Shown in pieces: positions 49,915-60,710 of a stretch of DNA of 64,000 nt. The stretch is from Actinocorallia populi. Lineage in GTDB: Bacteria > Actinomycetota > Actinomycetes > Streptosporangiales > Streptosporangiaceae. A program made the translations under genes and the position numbers. Below the pieces are notes generated by a model. It worked only from the letters and a program-made list of their open reading frames with translations. It did no database searches and was not told where the DNA came from. Within the stretch, counting starts at the first letter, position 1; each line of letters starts with the position of its first letter. The stretch lies in NCBI RefSeq assembly GCF_002995495.1, contig NZ_PVZV01000001.1, forward strand, positions 124,001-188,000, read 5' to 3'.

Positions 49915-50940
49915 TCAGACCAGAACGGCCCGCCCCGTGCCCTCGACGACCTCGCCCAGCCGCCAGGCGGGCAGATCGCGGGACGCGCACAGCTCCAGCG
50001 CCCGCTCGGCCGCCTCCGGCGCGACGATCGCGGCCATCCCGACACCGAGGTTGAAGGTCTTGTCCAGGTCGGCCTGGGCGACCTTGCCGTGGCGGGCGAG
50101 CACCTCGAAGATCGGCGGGACCGTCCAGGAGGAGCGCCGCAGCACCGCGTCCGCGCCGGACGGCAGGGAGCGCGCCAGGTTCGCGGCCAGGCCGCCGCCG
50201 GTGATGTGGGCGAACGCCCGGACGCCGCCGGCGTCCTTGAGCGCCAGGCAGTCCAGCGCGTAGATCCGGGTCGGGGTGAGCAGCTCCTCGCCCACCGTGC
50301 GGCCCAGTTCGGCGACGGTCCGCTCCAGGGTGAGCTCGGACTCCCTGAGGATGTGGCGGACCAGCGAGTAGCCGTTGGAGTGGATGCCCGAGGAGGCCAT
50401 CGCGATCACCACGTCGCCGGGGCGCACCCGCTCGGGGCCGAGCAGCTCGTCGGCCTCCACCACGCCGGTCGCCGCGCCCGCCACGTCGAACTCGTCGGGC
50501 TCCAGCAGGCCGGGGTGCTCGGCCGTCTCGCCGCCGACCAGGGCGGTGCCGGCCAGCACGCAGGCGTCGGCGATGCCGCCGACGATCTCGGCGATACACT
50601 CGGGCACCACCTTGCCGCAGGCGATGTAGTCGGTCATGAACAGCGGTTCGGCGCCGCAGACCGCCAGGTCGTCGACGACCATGCCGACCAGGTCGTGGCC
50701 GATCGTGCCGTAGATCCCCAGCCTGCGGGCGAGGTCGACCTTGGTGCCGACCCCGTCGGTGGAGGTGGCCAGCAGCGGGCGGCGGTACTTCAGCAGCGCC
50801 GAGACGTCGAAGAGGCCGGCGAAGCCGCTGGCGTCGTCCACGCACTCGGGGCGGCGGGACCGGGCGACCCGCGACTTCATCAGCTCGACCGCGCGCTCGC
50901 CGGCGGCGATGTCGACTCCGGCTGCCTCGTACGTGCTCAC
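49915..50940 (-). CDS. purM: Phosphoribosylformylglycinamidine cyclo-ligase
   Basis: The 341-residue AIR synthetase has the N-terminal S-T-Y-E-A-A-G-V-D-I-A-A-G, the ATP loop S-T-D-G-V-G-T-K, the D-D-L-A-V-C-G-A-E-P-L-F-M-T-D-Y and G-G-E-T-A-E-H-P-G segments. It closes the imidazole ring to make AIR in purine synthesis. GTG 50940 has AAGGAAG upstream. It lies 12 bases after purF and is probably co-transcribed and translated with it. Confidence 0.97.
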   Translation of the reverse strand: MSTYEAAGVDIAAGERAVELMKSRVARSRRPECVDDASGFAGLFDVSALLKYRRPLLATSTDGVGTKVDLARRLGIYGTIGHDLVGMVVDDLAVCGAEPLFMTDYIACGKVVPECIAEIVGGIADACVLAGTALVGGETAEHPGLLEPDEFDVAGAATGVVEADELLGPERVRPGDVVIAMASSGIHSNGYSLVRHILRESELTLERTVAELGRTVGEELLTPTRIYALDCLALKDAGGVRAFAHITGGGLAANLARSLPSGADAVLRRSSWTVPPIFEVLARHGKVAQADLDKTFNLGVGMAAIVAPEAAERALELCASRDLPAWRLGEVVEGTGRAVLV

Positions 50941-50952
50941 TCTGGGGCTTCC

Positions 50953-52410
50953 TTAACGGGTGGTCGTGGGCTCGAGGACGTGCTTGCCGCGGGCGGCCTC
51001 CTCGACCGGGATCGGGTAGACCCCGTCGAAGCAGGCGCGGCACAGCCGCTCCTTGGGCTGCTCGGTGGCGGCCACCAGGCCGTCGAGCGAGATGTGGCCC
51101 AGGGAGTCGGCGCCCAGCGACTGGCGCACCTCCTCCACGTTGAGGTTGCCGGCGATCAGCTCGGCGCGGGTGGCGAAGTCGATGCCGTAGAAGCACGGCC
51201 AGCGCACCGGCGGGCTGGAGATGCGCACGTGCACCTCCAGGGCCCCGGCCTCGCGCAGCATCTTGACGATGGCCCGCTGGGTGTTGCCGCGCACGATCGA
51301 GTCGTCGACCACGACCAGTCGCTTGCCGGCGACCGCCTCGCGCAGCGGGTTGAGCTTGAGCCGGATGCCCAGCTGCCGGATGGTCTGGGACGGCTGGATG
51401 AACGTCCGGCCGACGTAGGAGTTCTTGACGAAGCCCTGCCCGTAGGGGATGCCCGAGGCCTCGGCGTAGCCGATCGCGGCGGGGGTGCCGGACTCCGGCG
51501 TGGGGATCACCAGGTCGGCCTCGACCGGGTGCTCGGCGGCCAGCAGGCGCCCCACCTCGACCCGGGTGGCCTGCACGGACCGGCCGGCGATGGTGGTGTC
51601 GGGGCGGGCCACGTAGACGTACTCGAAGATGCAGCCCTTGGGGCGGGGCTCGGCGAACCGCTCGGAGCGCACGCCGTCGGCGTCGATCGCGATGAGCTCG
51701 CCGGGTTCGACCTCCCGGACGAACTGGGCGCCGACGATGTCGAGCCCGGCGGTCTCGGAGGCCACCGCCCAGCCGCGGTCCAGCCGGCCCAGGACCAGCG
51801 GGCGGATGCCCTCGGGGTCGCGGGCGGCGTACAGGGTCTGCTCGTCCATGAAGACCAGCGAGAAGGCGCCGCGGGTCACCGGGAGGATCTCGTGCGCCGC
51901 CTTGAGCGGGCCGCCCTCGCGGGTGGCCAGCAGCGCGGTGAGCACCTCGGTGTCGGTGGTCGCGGTGAGCTGCCCCGGCTCCAGCATCGCGGCGAGCTCG
52001 GGGGTGTTGATCAGGTTGCCGTTGTGGGTCAGCGCCAGCGAGCCGTGCCCGGTGGCCCGGAACGTCGGCTGGGCGTTCTCCCAGGTGGGCGAGCCGGTGG
52101 TGGAGTAGCGGCAGTGGCCGATCGCCATGTGGCCGCGCAGCGTGGACAGCACCGACTCGTCGAAGACCTGGGAGACCAGGCCCATGTCCTTGAAGACGAC
52201 GATGCGCGCCCCGTCGCTGACCGCGATGCCAGCCGACTCCTGGCCGCGGTGCTGCAGGGCGTAGAGGCCGTAGTAGGCGAGCTTGCTCACCTCGGCATCC
52301 GGAGCGGCGTCCGGTGGTACCCAGACGCCGAAGACGCCACAGGCGTCCTGCGGGCCCTTGTCGTGGGGATCGAGCTCATGGCTCAGACGTCCATCGGCAT
52401 AGCGCGACAC
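50953..52410 (-). CDS. purF: Amidophosphoribosyltransferase
   Basis: The 485-residue enzyme begins S-R-Y-A-D-G-R-L-S-H-E-L-D-P; Cys24 in Q-D-A-C-G-V-F-G-V becomes the N-terminal nucleophile after propeptide cleavage. It has the glutamine amidotransferase half and the phosphoribosyltransferase half with the PRPP motif V-V-V-D-D-S-I-V-R-G-N-T, and C-terminal C-R-A-C Cys typical of the iron-sulfur-bearing Bacillus type. It makes phosphoribosylamine, the committed purine step. GTG 52410 is 7 bases after the -10-like TAGACT (52418-52423), implying a leaderless mRNA. A 72-codon upstream in-frame extension is non-coding. Confidence 0.97.
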   Translation of the reverse strand: MSRYADGRLSHELDPHDKGPQDACGVFGVWVPPDAAPDAEVSKLAYYGLYALQHRGQESAGIAVSDGARIVVFKDMGLVSQVFDESVLSTLRGHMAIGHCRYSTTGSPTWENAQPTFRATGHGSLALTHNGNLINTPELAAMLEPGQLTATTDTEVLTALLATREGGPLKAAHEILPVTRGAFSLVFMDEQTLYAARDPEGIRPLVLGRLDRGWAVASETAGLDIVGAQFVREVEPGELIAIDADGVRSERFAEPRPKGCIFEYVYVARPDTTIAGRSVQATRVEVGRLLAAEHPVEADLVIPTPESGTPAAIGYAEASGIPYGQGFVKNSYVGRTFIQPSQTIRQLGIRLKLNPLREAVAGKRLVVVDDSIVRGNTQRAIVKMLREAGALEVHVRISSPPVRWPCFYGIDFATRAELIAGNLNVEEVRQSLGADSLGHISLDGLVAATEQPKERLCRACFDGVYPIPVEEAARGKHVLEPTTTR

Positions 52411-52504
52411 GTTGTCCAGTCTAGGGTCAGGGACCGGGTGGTTTTTAAGCGACCCTTGCCGTGGGGGAAGGCGTGACCCGCCTCGCGGGGGGAAACCTGG
52501 GGGC

Positions 52505-52861
52505 ATGGCACTGCCCCGCTCTCCCAGCAGCATCACGGTTTCCCCCGAAACACGCGTGACCGGAGCGTCCGCCCTGATCCTCGGGACCGTTGGATTCCTC
52601 ACTTTCTGGATGTGCGGCCTGGGCATGCTGCTCGCCGTGGCCGGGATCGCGATCGGCGCGTACGCCGTGCGCCGGGACCGGGGGCGCGGCCTGGGCTACG
52701 CCGGGATCGCAATGTCCGTCCTGACCCTGGTGGTCGCGACGGGCGCGCTGGTGTGGTTCGGGCGCCAGGCCGTGCAGTGCGCCGCGCAGTACAGCGGCAG
52801 GCAGGAGCGGTCGCACTGCCTGGACGCCAGGTTCCCGCTGCTCAAGGCAGGCCGTCCCTAG
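52505..52861 (+). CDS. Small DUF4190-like membrane protein
   Basis: The 118-residue protein has two transmembrane helices (about 22-48 and 62-84) separated by R-R-D-R-G-R-G-L-G-Y-A-G-I-A, matching the DUF4190 pattern, and a short Cys-containing tail. Function is unknown. The start ATG 52505 lies about 95 bases from the divergent purF start. Its stop codon overlaps the next minus-strand stop by 4 bases. Confidence 0.8.
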   Translation: MALPRSPSSITVSPETRVTGASALILGTVGFLTFWMCGLGMLLAVAGIAIGAYAVRRDRGRGLGYAGIAMSVLTLVVATGALVWFGRQAVQCAAQYSGRQERSHCLDARFPLLKAGRP

Positions 52862-53508
52862 CCGAGCCCGGCCAGCACGGCCACCGCCTCGCCGGTGAGG
52901 GCCGCGGAGTAGACGCGCAGGTCGGCGATGCCGCCCACGAAGCCCAGCCCGTTCGGGTCGGAGCCCAGGTAGGTCTGCCCGGACGGGGAGACCACCGGGC
53001 GGTCCAGCCGGACGGCGCGGTCGAGTTCGCCGTCGAGGTAGACGTAGATCTCCTCGGGGTCGACGATCACCGCGACGTGCACCCAGCGGTCCTCGGGCAG
53101 CCGGGAGGCGGTGTCGGCGTACGTGGCCCCGCCCCTGGCGGTGAACAGCTGGAAGCGCAGGCGCTGCTCGTCGGGGTAGAGCCAGCAGCCCATGCCGCGG
53201 GCGTCTCCGGGGCCCACGGACTTGTAGAGGGCGCCGCGCCAGGTGCCGGTGGGCGGTTCGCCCAGGCGGAGGAGGAACGCGACGCCGAACCCGAAGAGCT
53301 GGTCGAGTTCGAGTTGCGGCGCGGCGGGGATGACGGCCCTGTCCCCGCCGTGGAAGCTCAGGGCACGGCCGGTCCTGGCGGGGACCAGGTCCACCGCCGG
53401 GTCGAGCAGGGCGGGCAGGCCGCCGCCCGTCACGTCCAGCGCGCGGCGGTCCAGCGGGTCCGTTCCCCGGATGGTGTCTTCTTCGAACGTCCAGTGCGCG
53501 GCGAGCAT
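52858..53508 (-). CDS. LamG/concanavalin-like cytoplasmic protein
   Basis: The 216-residue protein from ATG 53508 is a single LamG_3/concanavalin A-like domain: H-W-T-F-E-E, T-G-R-A-L-S-F-H-G-G, R-W-V-H-V-A-V-I-V-D and the final I-A-D-L-R-V-Y-S-A-A-L. No signal peptide is visible, which is odd because such domains are usually extracellular carbohydrate binders; it may act in the cytoplasm or be non-classically exported. GTG 53514 is an alternative start. Confidence 0.85.
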   Translation of the reverse strand: MLAAHWTFEEDTIRGTDPLDRRALDVTGGGLPALLDPAVDLVPARTGRALSFHGGDRAVIPAAPQLELDQLFGFGVAFLLRLGEPPTGTWRGALYKSVGPGDARGMGCWLYPDEQRLRFQLFTARGGATYADTASRLPEDRWVHVAVIVDPEEIYVYLDGELDRAVRLDRPVVSPSGQTYLGSDPNGLGFVGGIADLRVYSAALTGEAVAVLAGLG

Positions 53509-53586
53509 GACTTGCACAGTCCGCTTCTCCCGGGCTCCTGGCAAGACCCAAAAGGCCAACCGGGCGGCAGCGACCGGCAAAGCCCG

Positions 53587-53940
53587 CTAGAGCGTGATCA
53601 AAGGGAGCAATTCCCCCAGGTCAGAGCGGGTGCCGCTGGCGCGGACCCTGCCGTCGGCCACCGCCTCGGCCCAGGCCAGCCGGCCGGTGGCCAGCTCGAC
53701 GAAGCTGCGCGCGTCGGTCTCGACCACGTTGGGCGGGGTGCCCCTGGTGTGGTGTGTGCCCGCCACGCACTGGACGGCCGCATACGGAGGAATTCTTACT
53801 TCTACTGACTTTCCGGGTGCCCTCTGGACCAGAAGTCCGAGAAGATGCTTCACTGCGGCCTTCTCCACCGCGCGTTCCGGCCGCTCCCCCGCGGCGTAGG
53901 CCGAGATGGTCCGGGCCACCGCCTCCATGCTGGCATTCAC
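53587..53940 (-). CDS. Sterol-carrier-like protein (bacterial SCP ortholog)
   Basis: The 117-residue protein resembles the actinobacterial 'sterol carrier family protein' seen near purF in Streptomyces: A-V-K-H-L-L-G-L-L-V, V-E-V-R-I-P-P-Y-A-A-V-Q-C and a C-terminal A-S-G-T-R-S-D-L-G-E-L-L-P-L. These SCP2-fold proteins may bind lipids or acyl chains. GTG 53940 and ATG 53928 are both possible starts. It is divergent from the Ser/Thr kinase gene. Confidence 0.82.
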   Translation of the reverse strand: MNASMEAVARTISAYAAGERPERAVEKAAVKHLLGLLVQRAPGKSVEVRIPPYAAVQCVAGTHHTRGTPPNVVETDARSFVELATGRLAWAEAVADGRVRASGTRSDLGELLPLITL

Positions 53941-54012
53941 CAGGACGACGTTACAGGCGGGCGCGCGGACCGGTAGAAATATGCCGGTTGAGTGCGATCT
54001 TTCGAGGTGACC

Positions 54013-55542
54013 ATGTCCGACGTCCAGCCGCTGCAGCCCGGCGATCCCGGCCGACTCGGCGATCATCAACTGGAGGGGCGGCTCGGCGAGGGGCGCCGGG
54101 GAGTGGTGTTCCGCGGCCTCCACGCGGGCGCTCCGGTGGCGGTGAAGCTCCTGCACACCCGGCTCAGCGGCGACCCCGAGTCGCGTGCCGCCTTCCTGCA
54201 CGAGGCGATGGCGGCCCAGCGCGTCAGCGGCAGCCGCACCGCACGGCCGGTCGGCGCCGACGTCGCGGGCGACTGGCCGTTCCTGGTGACCGAGCAGGTG
54301 GTCGGGCCGTCCCTGCAGCAGATGCTGGTGCAGAGCGGCCGGGGCGACCGGACCACGGTGGAGCGCCTGGCCGTCGGGATCGTGCTCGCCCTCGCCCAGC
54401 TGCACAAGGCCGGGATCGCCCACCTGGACCTCAAGCCCACCAACGTGCTCATCTCCCACGACGGGCCGGTGCTGACCGACGTGGGCGTGGTCCGCGCGCT
54501 GACCGCCGGAGGGCTGCCCCCCGACCCGGGCGTCCCGGCGTTCCAGGCCCCCGAGCAGCTGGACAGCGGCAACCCCGGGCCGAGCAGCGACATGTGGGCC
54601 TGGGCCGCGGTCGTGGCGGCCGCCGCGTCCGGCAAGCCGCCGTTCGGCGACGACAACGCCGAGGCGGTCGCCGTCCGGGTGCTGCACTCCGACCCGGAGC
54701 TGCACAGGCTCCCGGACTCCGTGCGCGACATGGTCGTCATGGCGCTCAACAAGGACCCCTTCCGGCGGCCCACCGCCGAGATGGTGCTGCAGACGCTGCT
54801 GCGCCGCGGGCTGCCGCTGCCGGCGGCCCAGCAGACCGAGGCGCAGCACCTCCTGACCGCCCCGGCCCCGGAGGACCCCTGGTCGGCCGAGAGCACCGCC
54901 GCGATGCCCGTGCTGGAGTCCGCGCTCTCCACGGGCCCCGCCGGACCGGAACGGCCCGCCGACCCGTTCTCCGGCCCCTACCTCCCGCCCGCTCCCGACC
55001 GCGACGAGTGGCCCCGGCCCGAACCGCTGCCGAACATGACGGCGGCGTGGAACGGGCCGCCGCCGGTCGACGTGCGCACGCCCGCCGCCGCCCGCCAGGA
55101 CCAGCGCATGATCAAGGGCCTGGGCGCGCTGGTGATCGGCGTGGTCGTGGGCATCATCGTGATCACCCTGCTGTGGAACGGGGCCGAGAAGGAGGCGCCG
55201 CAGGCCGCGCAGACCAGCGCACCGCCCGCGCAGAGCGAGGCGGCCTTCAGCGGCACCTGGCGCGGCACCGCCACCAACCAGGCGGGCGTGCAGTTCAGCA
55301 TCGAGGTGACCTTCACCGACGCGCAGCAGGCCACGGCCAAGCTCGGCGTGGGCAACTGCGCAGGCAGGCTCACCCGCACCGGCGGCACGGGCCAGGAGAT
55401 CCAGATGTCCTTCACCCGGACCGGCGGGCACTGCACCCCCGGCGCCGTCACGGTGAAGGACCCCGGTGACGGCAGCCTCGTCTACTCCTGGACCAAGCCG
55501 GGAGGCAAACACCACTACGAGGCCACCCTCAAGCGTGGTTGA
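54013..55542 (+). CDS. Membrane Ser/Thr protein kinase (Hanks type)
   Basis: The 509-residue protein has an N-terminal kinase domain (about 15-270) with the ATP Lys in V-A-V-K-L-L, catalytic H-L-D-L-K-P-T-N (HRD variant with Leu) and a D-V-G in place of D-F-G, then a Pro-rich linker, one transmembrane helix (about 372-395) and an extracytoplasmic domain with two Cys in the C-terminal 110 residues. This is the PknB-like single-pass layout, though without PASTA repeats. GAGGTGACC precedes ATG 54013. It probably senses an outside signal and phosphorylates cytoplasmic targets. Confidence 0.92.
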   Translation: MSDVQPLQPGDPGRLGDHQLEGRLGEGRRGVVFRGLHAGAPVAVKLLHTRLSGDPESRAAFLHEAMAAQRVSGSRTARPVGADVAGDWPFLVTEQVVGPSLQQMLVQSGRGDRTTVERLAVGIVLALAQLHKAGIAHLDLKPTNVLISHDGPVLTDVGVVRALTAGGLPPDPGVPAFQAPEQLDSGNPGPSSDMWAWAAVVAAAASGKPPFGDDNAEAVAVRVLHSDPELHRLPDSVRDMVVMALNKDPFRRPTAEMVLQTLLRRGLPLPAAQQTEAQHLLTAPAPEDPWSAESTAAMPVLESALSTGPAGPERPADPFSGPYLPPAPDRDEWPRPEPLPNMTAAWNGPPPVDVRTPAAARQDQRMIKGLGALVIGVVVGIIVITLLWNGAEKEAPQAAQTSAPPAQSEAAFSGTWRGTATNQAGVQFSIEVTFTDAQQATAKLGVGNCAGRLTRTGGTGQEIQMSFTRTGGHCTPGAVTVKDPGDGSLVYSWTKPGGKHHYEATLKRG

Positions 55543-55699
55543 ACCGCCAGCGCGGGACCGCTTCTTCCGGCAGACTGGCCGCGCCACCACCCTGAACGGT
55601 GCCGCGCGGCCGCATGACAGTAAAAATCGATTGGTCGTTTTTGGGGCTACTCTTTGCGAGATTGCCCCGCAGACCGCAAGAGGGCGAGAGGAGACCCCC

Positions 55700-56608
55700 G
55701 TGACGTCAGTCCGGCGCCGCGCCGGGGCGGCCCTGGCCGCCGCCATCGGAGCACTGATACTGGCAGCCCCCTCCTCCGGCGCCGTGGTCCCCCTTCCCAG
55801 CGACGGCGACAAGCTGCGGCAGCTGTCCAAGCAGCTGAACGCGCTGGACAAGGAGCTGGGCGGGGAGCTCGAGGAGCTCAAGGACATCCGGCGGTCGGCG
55901 CAGCTGGCGCTGCAGCGCAAGAAGGACCTCGCCAAGGACCTCGACCGCTCCCGCAACGTCGTCTCCCGGCTGGCCTCCAGCCAGTACATGGCCAACGGCA
56001 TCGACCCGACCCTGTCGGTCCTGCAGCCCGGCGACCCGAGCACCCTGCTGTCGGGCATGTCGCTGGTCAGCCACCTGGCCACCAACGAGTCCCACCGCAC
56101 CAACCAGATCCAGCACACGCTCGACCTCCAGGCCGAGGCGGCCAAAGAGGCCAAGGACAAGCTGAAGAAGCTCGAGAAGAAGATCAAGCAGCTCGAGACC
56201 CGGAAAGACGACATCAAGAAGCAGATCGAGCGGTTCGCCCCGACGCCCATCGTCGGCGAGGGCGGAATGACCCCTCGAATGCGGACCCTTCGCGACGCGA
56301 TCCTGGAGAAGTACCGGCCCTTTCCCATGATCGGCTGCACGCGTTCGGGCGACCCCATGGACCACGGCTCCGGCCGCGCCTGCGACTTCATGGAGAGCGC
56401 CGCCGGCGCGATGCCGACCCCCGACCGCCTCAGGCACGGTGACCAGGTCGCCGCGTTCGCGATCAACAACGCCCAGAAGTACGGCGTCAAGTACGTCATC
56501 TGGAAGCAGCGCATCTACGACATCCGCAGCCCCGGCTGGTCGGCGATGTCCGACCGCGGCAGCATCACCCAGAACCACTGGGACCACGTGCACATCTCGG
56601 TCTTCTGA
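55700..56608 (+). CDS. Secreted coiled-coil protein with C-terminal ARB_07466-like domain
   Basis: The 302-residue protein from GTG 55700 (GGAG upstream) has a signal peptide ending near S-S-G-A (about 28), two long coiled coils (about 35-85 and 140-190) of the kind that gate peptidoglycan hydrolases, and a C-terminal domain with M-R-T-L-R-D-A-I-L-E-K-Y and D-H-G-S-G-R-A-C-D-F, ending H-W-D-H-V-H-I-S-V-F. The C-terminal part matches the ARB_07466-like fold, with D and two H in peptidase M15/M23-like positions. It may be a cell-wall hydrolase or inactive scaffold. Confidence 0.83.
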   Translation: MTSVRRRAGAALAAAIGALILAAPSSGAVVPLPSDGDKLRQLSKQLNALDKELGGELEELKDIRRSAQLALQRKKDLAKDLDRSRNVVSRLASSQYMANGIDPTLSVLQPGDPSTLLSGMSLVSHLATNESHRTNQIQHTLDLQAEAAKEAKDKLKKLEKKIKQLETRKDDIKKQIERFAPTPIVGEGGMTPRMRTLRDAILEKYRPFPMIGCTRSGDPMDHGSGRACDFMESAAGAMPTPDRLRHGDQVAAFAINNAQKYGVKYVIWKQRIYDIRSPGWSAMSDRGSITQNHWDHVHISVF

Positions 56609-56623
56609 CACCCGCCGCGTGCA

Positions 56624-56655
56624 AGAGCCCGCTCCCTGTGAAGGGAGCGGGCTCT
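56624..56655. terminator. Bidirectional hairpin terminator
   Basis: A perfect 13-bp stem (AGAGCCCGCTCCC / GGGAGCGGGCTCT) with a TGTGAA loop lies between the convergent stops at 56608 and 56699. Confidence 0.88.
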
Positions 56656-56698
56656 GCGGTGTCCGGTGGGGTGCGGCTCGGGCGCGCCGTACGGCCTG

Positions 56699-57322
56699 TC
56701 AGGCGCCGGCGACGAGGGACACGGCGATGGCGAGCATGACGGCGGCGATCACGCCGTCGAGGACGCGCCAGGCGTTCGGGCGGGCGAGCAGGGGGCGCAG
56801 GGCGCGGGCCCCGTAGCCCAGGGCGGTGAACCACAGCAGGCTGGCGAGGATCGCGCCCGCGCCGAACCACCAGCGGCCCCCTCCGCGGCCGCCGGCCACC
56901 GAGCCGAGCAGGGTGACCGTGTCGAGGTAGACATGGGGGTTGAGCCAGGTGAGGGCCAGGGCGGTGCCCGCCACCGCGGCCGTGCCCGCACGGCCGGCGC
57001 CGGGGCTCCCGGCGTCCTCGTGGCGCAGGGAGGTCCCGGTGGGACGCAGGGCGCGCAGGGCGGCCAGGGCGGCATAACCGGTGAGGAACGCCGCCCCGCC
57101 CCAGCGCATCACCGTGTCGAGCCGCGGCATCGCCGTCAGGAGGGCTCCCGCGCCCGCGACCCCGACGGAGATCAGGATCGCGTCCGAGAGAGCGCAGATC
57201 GCCACCACCACCCCCACGTGCTCGCGGCGCACGCCCTGGCGGAGCACGAACATGTTCTGCGCGCCGATGGCGACGATGAGGGACAGGCCGAACCCGAGTC
57301 CGGCGAGGCTGTGGACGAACAT
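56699..57322 (-). CDS. LysE/ArgO-type amino-acid exporter
   Basis: The 207-residue protein has six hydrophobic segments and the LysE hallmarks: G-A-Q-N-M-F-V-L-R-Q-G in the first loop and T-W-L-N-P-H-V-Y-L-D-T in the fourth. Such exporters expel excess lysine or arginine. It is divergent from an ArgP/LysG-type LysR gene, the standard regulatory arrangement, with 71 bases between starts. Confidence 0.94.
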   Translation of the reverse strand: MFVHSLAGLGFGLSLIVAIGAQNMFVLRQGVRREHVGVVVAICALSDAILISVGVAGAGALLTAMPRLDTVMRWGGAAFLTGYAALAALRALRPTGTSLRHEDAGSPGAGRAGTAAVAGTALALTWLNPHVYLDTVTLLGSVAGGRGGGRWWFGAGAILASLLWFTALGYGARALRPLLARPNAWRVLDGVIAAVMLAIAVSLVAGA

Positions 57323-57336
57323 GCCGTCGAACCTAT

Positions 57337-57346
57337 GGAACGTTCC
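57337..57346. promoter_or_regulatory. Palindromic site between lysE and lysR genes
   Basis: GGAACGTTCC is a perfect 10-base palindrome 14 bases upstream of the exporter start and 47 bases before the lysR start. LysG-type regulators bind imperfect dyads in this interval; the palindrome is a candidate core. Confidence 0.45.
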
Positions 57347-57393
57347 GTGATGTAGTCCAACGAATGTTTCTGAGGCTGCATTAGATTTGCTTC

Positions 57394-58278
57394 ATGGAAC
57401 TGGCCCAGCTGGACGCCCTGATAGCCGTGGTCGACGAGGGTTCGTTCGACGGCGCCGCCCGGGTGCTGCACGTGACGCCCTCGGCCGTCAGCCAGCGCAT
57501 CAAGGCGCTCGAGTCCGCGGCCGGGGCCGTGCTGCTGCGCCGGGCCCGGCCCGTGACCGCCACCGGCCTCGGCACCGACTACGTGCGGCTCGCCCGCCAG
57601 GTGCTGGCGGTGGTGCGCGAGTCCGGCCTGCCCGGCGGAACCGACGGCGCCCCGGCCGCCGCGCTCCCCCGGGTGCCGCTGGCGATCAACGGCGACTCCC
57701 TCAACACCTGGGCGATGGCGGCGCTGGCACGGGTCGGGGACCTCGCCGTGTTCGACGTCCACCGCGAGGACCAGGACCACTCGGCGGAGCTGCTGCGCTC
57801 CGGCGAGGTCATGGCCGCCATCACCACGCAGGCGCGTCCGGTGCAGGGGTGCACGGCGGTACGGCTCGGCGTCATGCGCTACCGCCCGTTCGCCGCCCCG
57901 GCGTTCATCCGGCGGTGGTTCCCTCAGAGCGTCACGCCCGAAGCCCTGGCGCACGCCCCGGTGATGATGTTCGACCGCAAGGACGACCTGCAGGACCGCT
58001 ACATGCGCGAACGCACCGGGCGCGACCTCGAGCCGCCCCGGCACTACATCCCCTCCACCGCCGACTACGCGCGGGCCATCGCCCACGGCCTCGGCTGGGG
58101 CCTGCTCCTGGCCGAGCACTCCGACCCCCTCCTGGCCGAGGAGCGGGTGGCGCTCCTGGATCCCGACGGCCACGTCGACGTCGAGCTCCACTGGCAGCAG
58201 TGGTCGCTGCGCACCCCCGTCCTCGACGCGGTCGCCCAGGCCGTCCGCCAGGCCGCAGCGGCCTCCCTCCTGCCCTGA
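57394..58278 (+). CDS. LysR-family regulator, ArgP/LysG type
   Basis: The 294-residue protein has an N-terminal LysR helix-turn-helix (L-D-A-L-I-A-V-V-D-E-G-S-F-D-G-A-A-R-V-L-H-V-T-P is split here: helix 2 A-A-R-V-L, helix 3 S-A-V-S-Q-R-I-K) and a C-terminal effector domain including T-T-Q-A-R-P-V-Q-G-C and Y-I-P-S-T-A-D-Y. These features match ArgP/LysG, which activates the exporter with lysine or arginine. It pairs divergently with the LysE gene. Confidence 0.93.
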   Translation: MELAQLDALIAVVDEGSFDGAARVLHVTPSAVSQRIKALESAAGAVLLRRARPVTATGLGTDYVRLARQVLAVVRESGLPGGTDGAPAAALPRVPLAINGDSLNTWAMAALARVGDLAVFDVHREDQDHSAELLRSGEVMAAITTQARPVQGCTAVRLGVMRYRPFAAPAFIRRWFPQSVTPEALAHAPVMMFDRKDDLQDRYMRERTGRDLEPPRHYIPSTADYARAIAHGLGWGLLLAEHSDPLLAEERVALLDPDGHVDVELHWQQWSLRTPVLDAVAQAVRQAAAASLLP

Positions 58279-58410
58279 CGGGCACCCGAGCCCGTCCGCC
58301 CGCCACCTCAGCCGCTTCCTGCCTCAGAACGCCCGCCACGGCCGCACCTCCGCCTCGGGAGTCCCGTCCGTCTCCGCCGAGGCCCCGCCGCGCCTGCGGT
58401 GGAGAAAGAC

Positions 58411-58443
58411 GCAGAGCCCGCCCCCGGAAGGGGCGGGCTCTGC
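58411..58443. terminator. Bidirectional hairpin between lysR and purL
   Basis: A perfect 14-bp stem (GCAGAGCCCGCCCC / GGGGCGGGCTCTGC) with a CGGAA loop lies between the convergent stops at 58278 and 58464. Its stem is similar in sequence to the hairpin at 56624. Confidence 0.87.
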
Positions 58444-58463
58444 GGCACGAGTCGCGCAGGGCG

Positions 58464-60706
<2,243 letters not shown>

Positions 60707-60710
<4 letters not shown>

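Noticed and set aside
49123-52476. An 1117-codon plus-strand open frame over amidase, purM and purF
   Set aside because: The frame is out of phase with the amidase and antisense to purM and purF, which have clear catalytic motifs.
55543-55699. A c-di-AMP (ydaO-type) riboswitch before the coiled-coil wall-hydrolase-like gene
   Set aside because: The space is only about 157 bases and I could not find the conserved ydaO core segments; it was considered because such genes often carry this riboswitch in actinobacteria.
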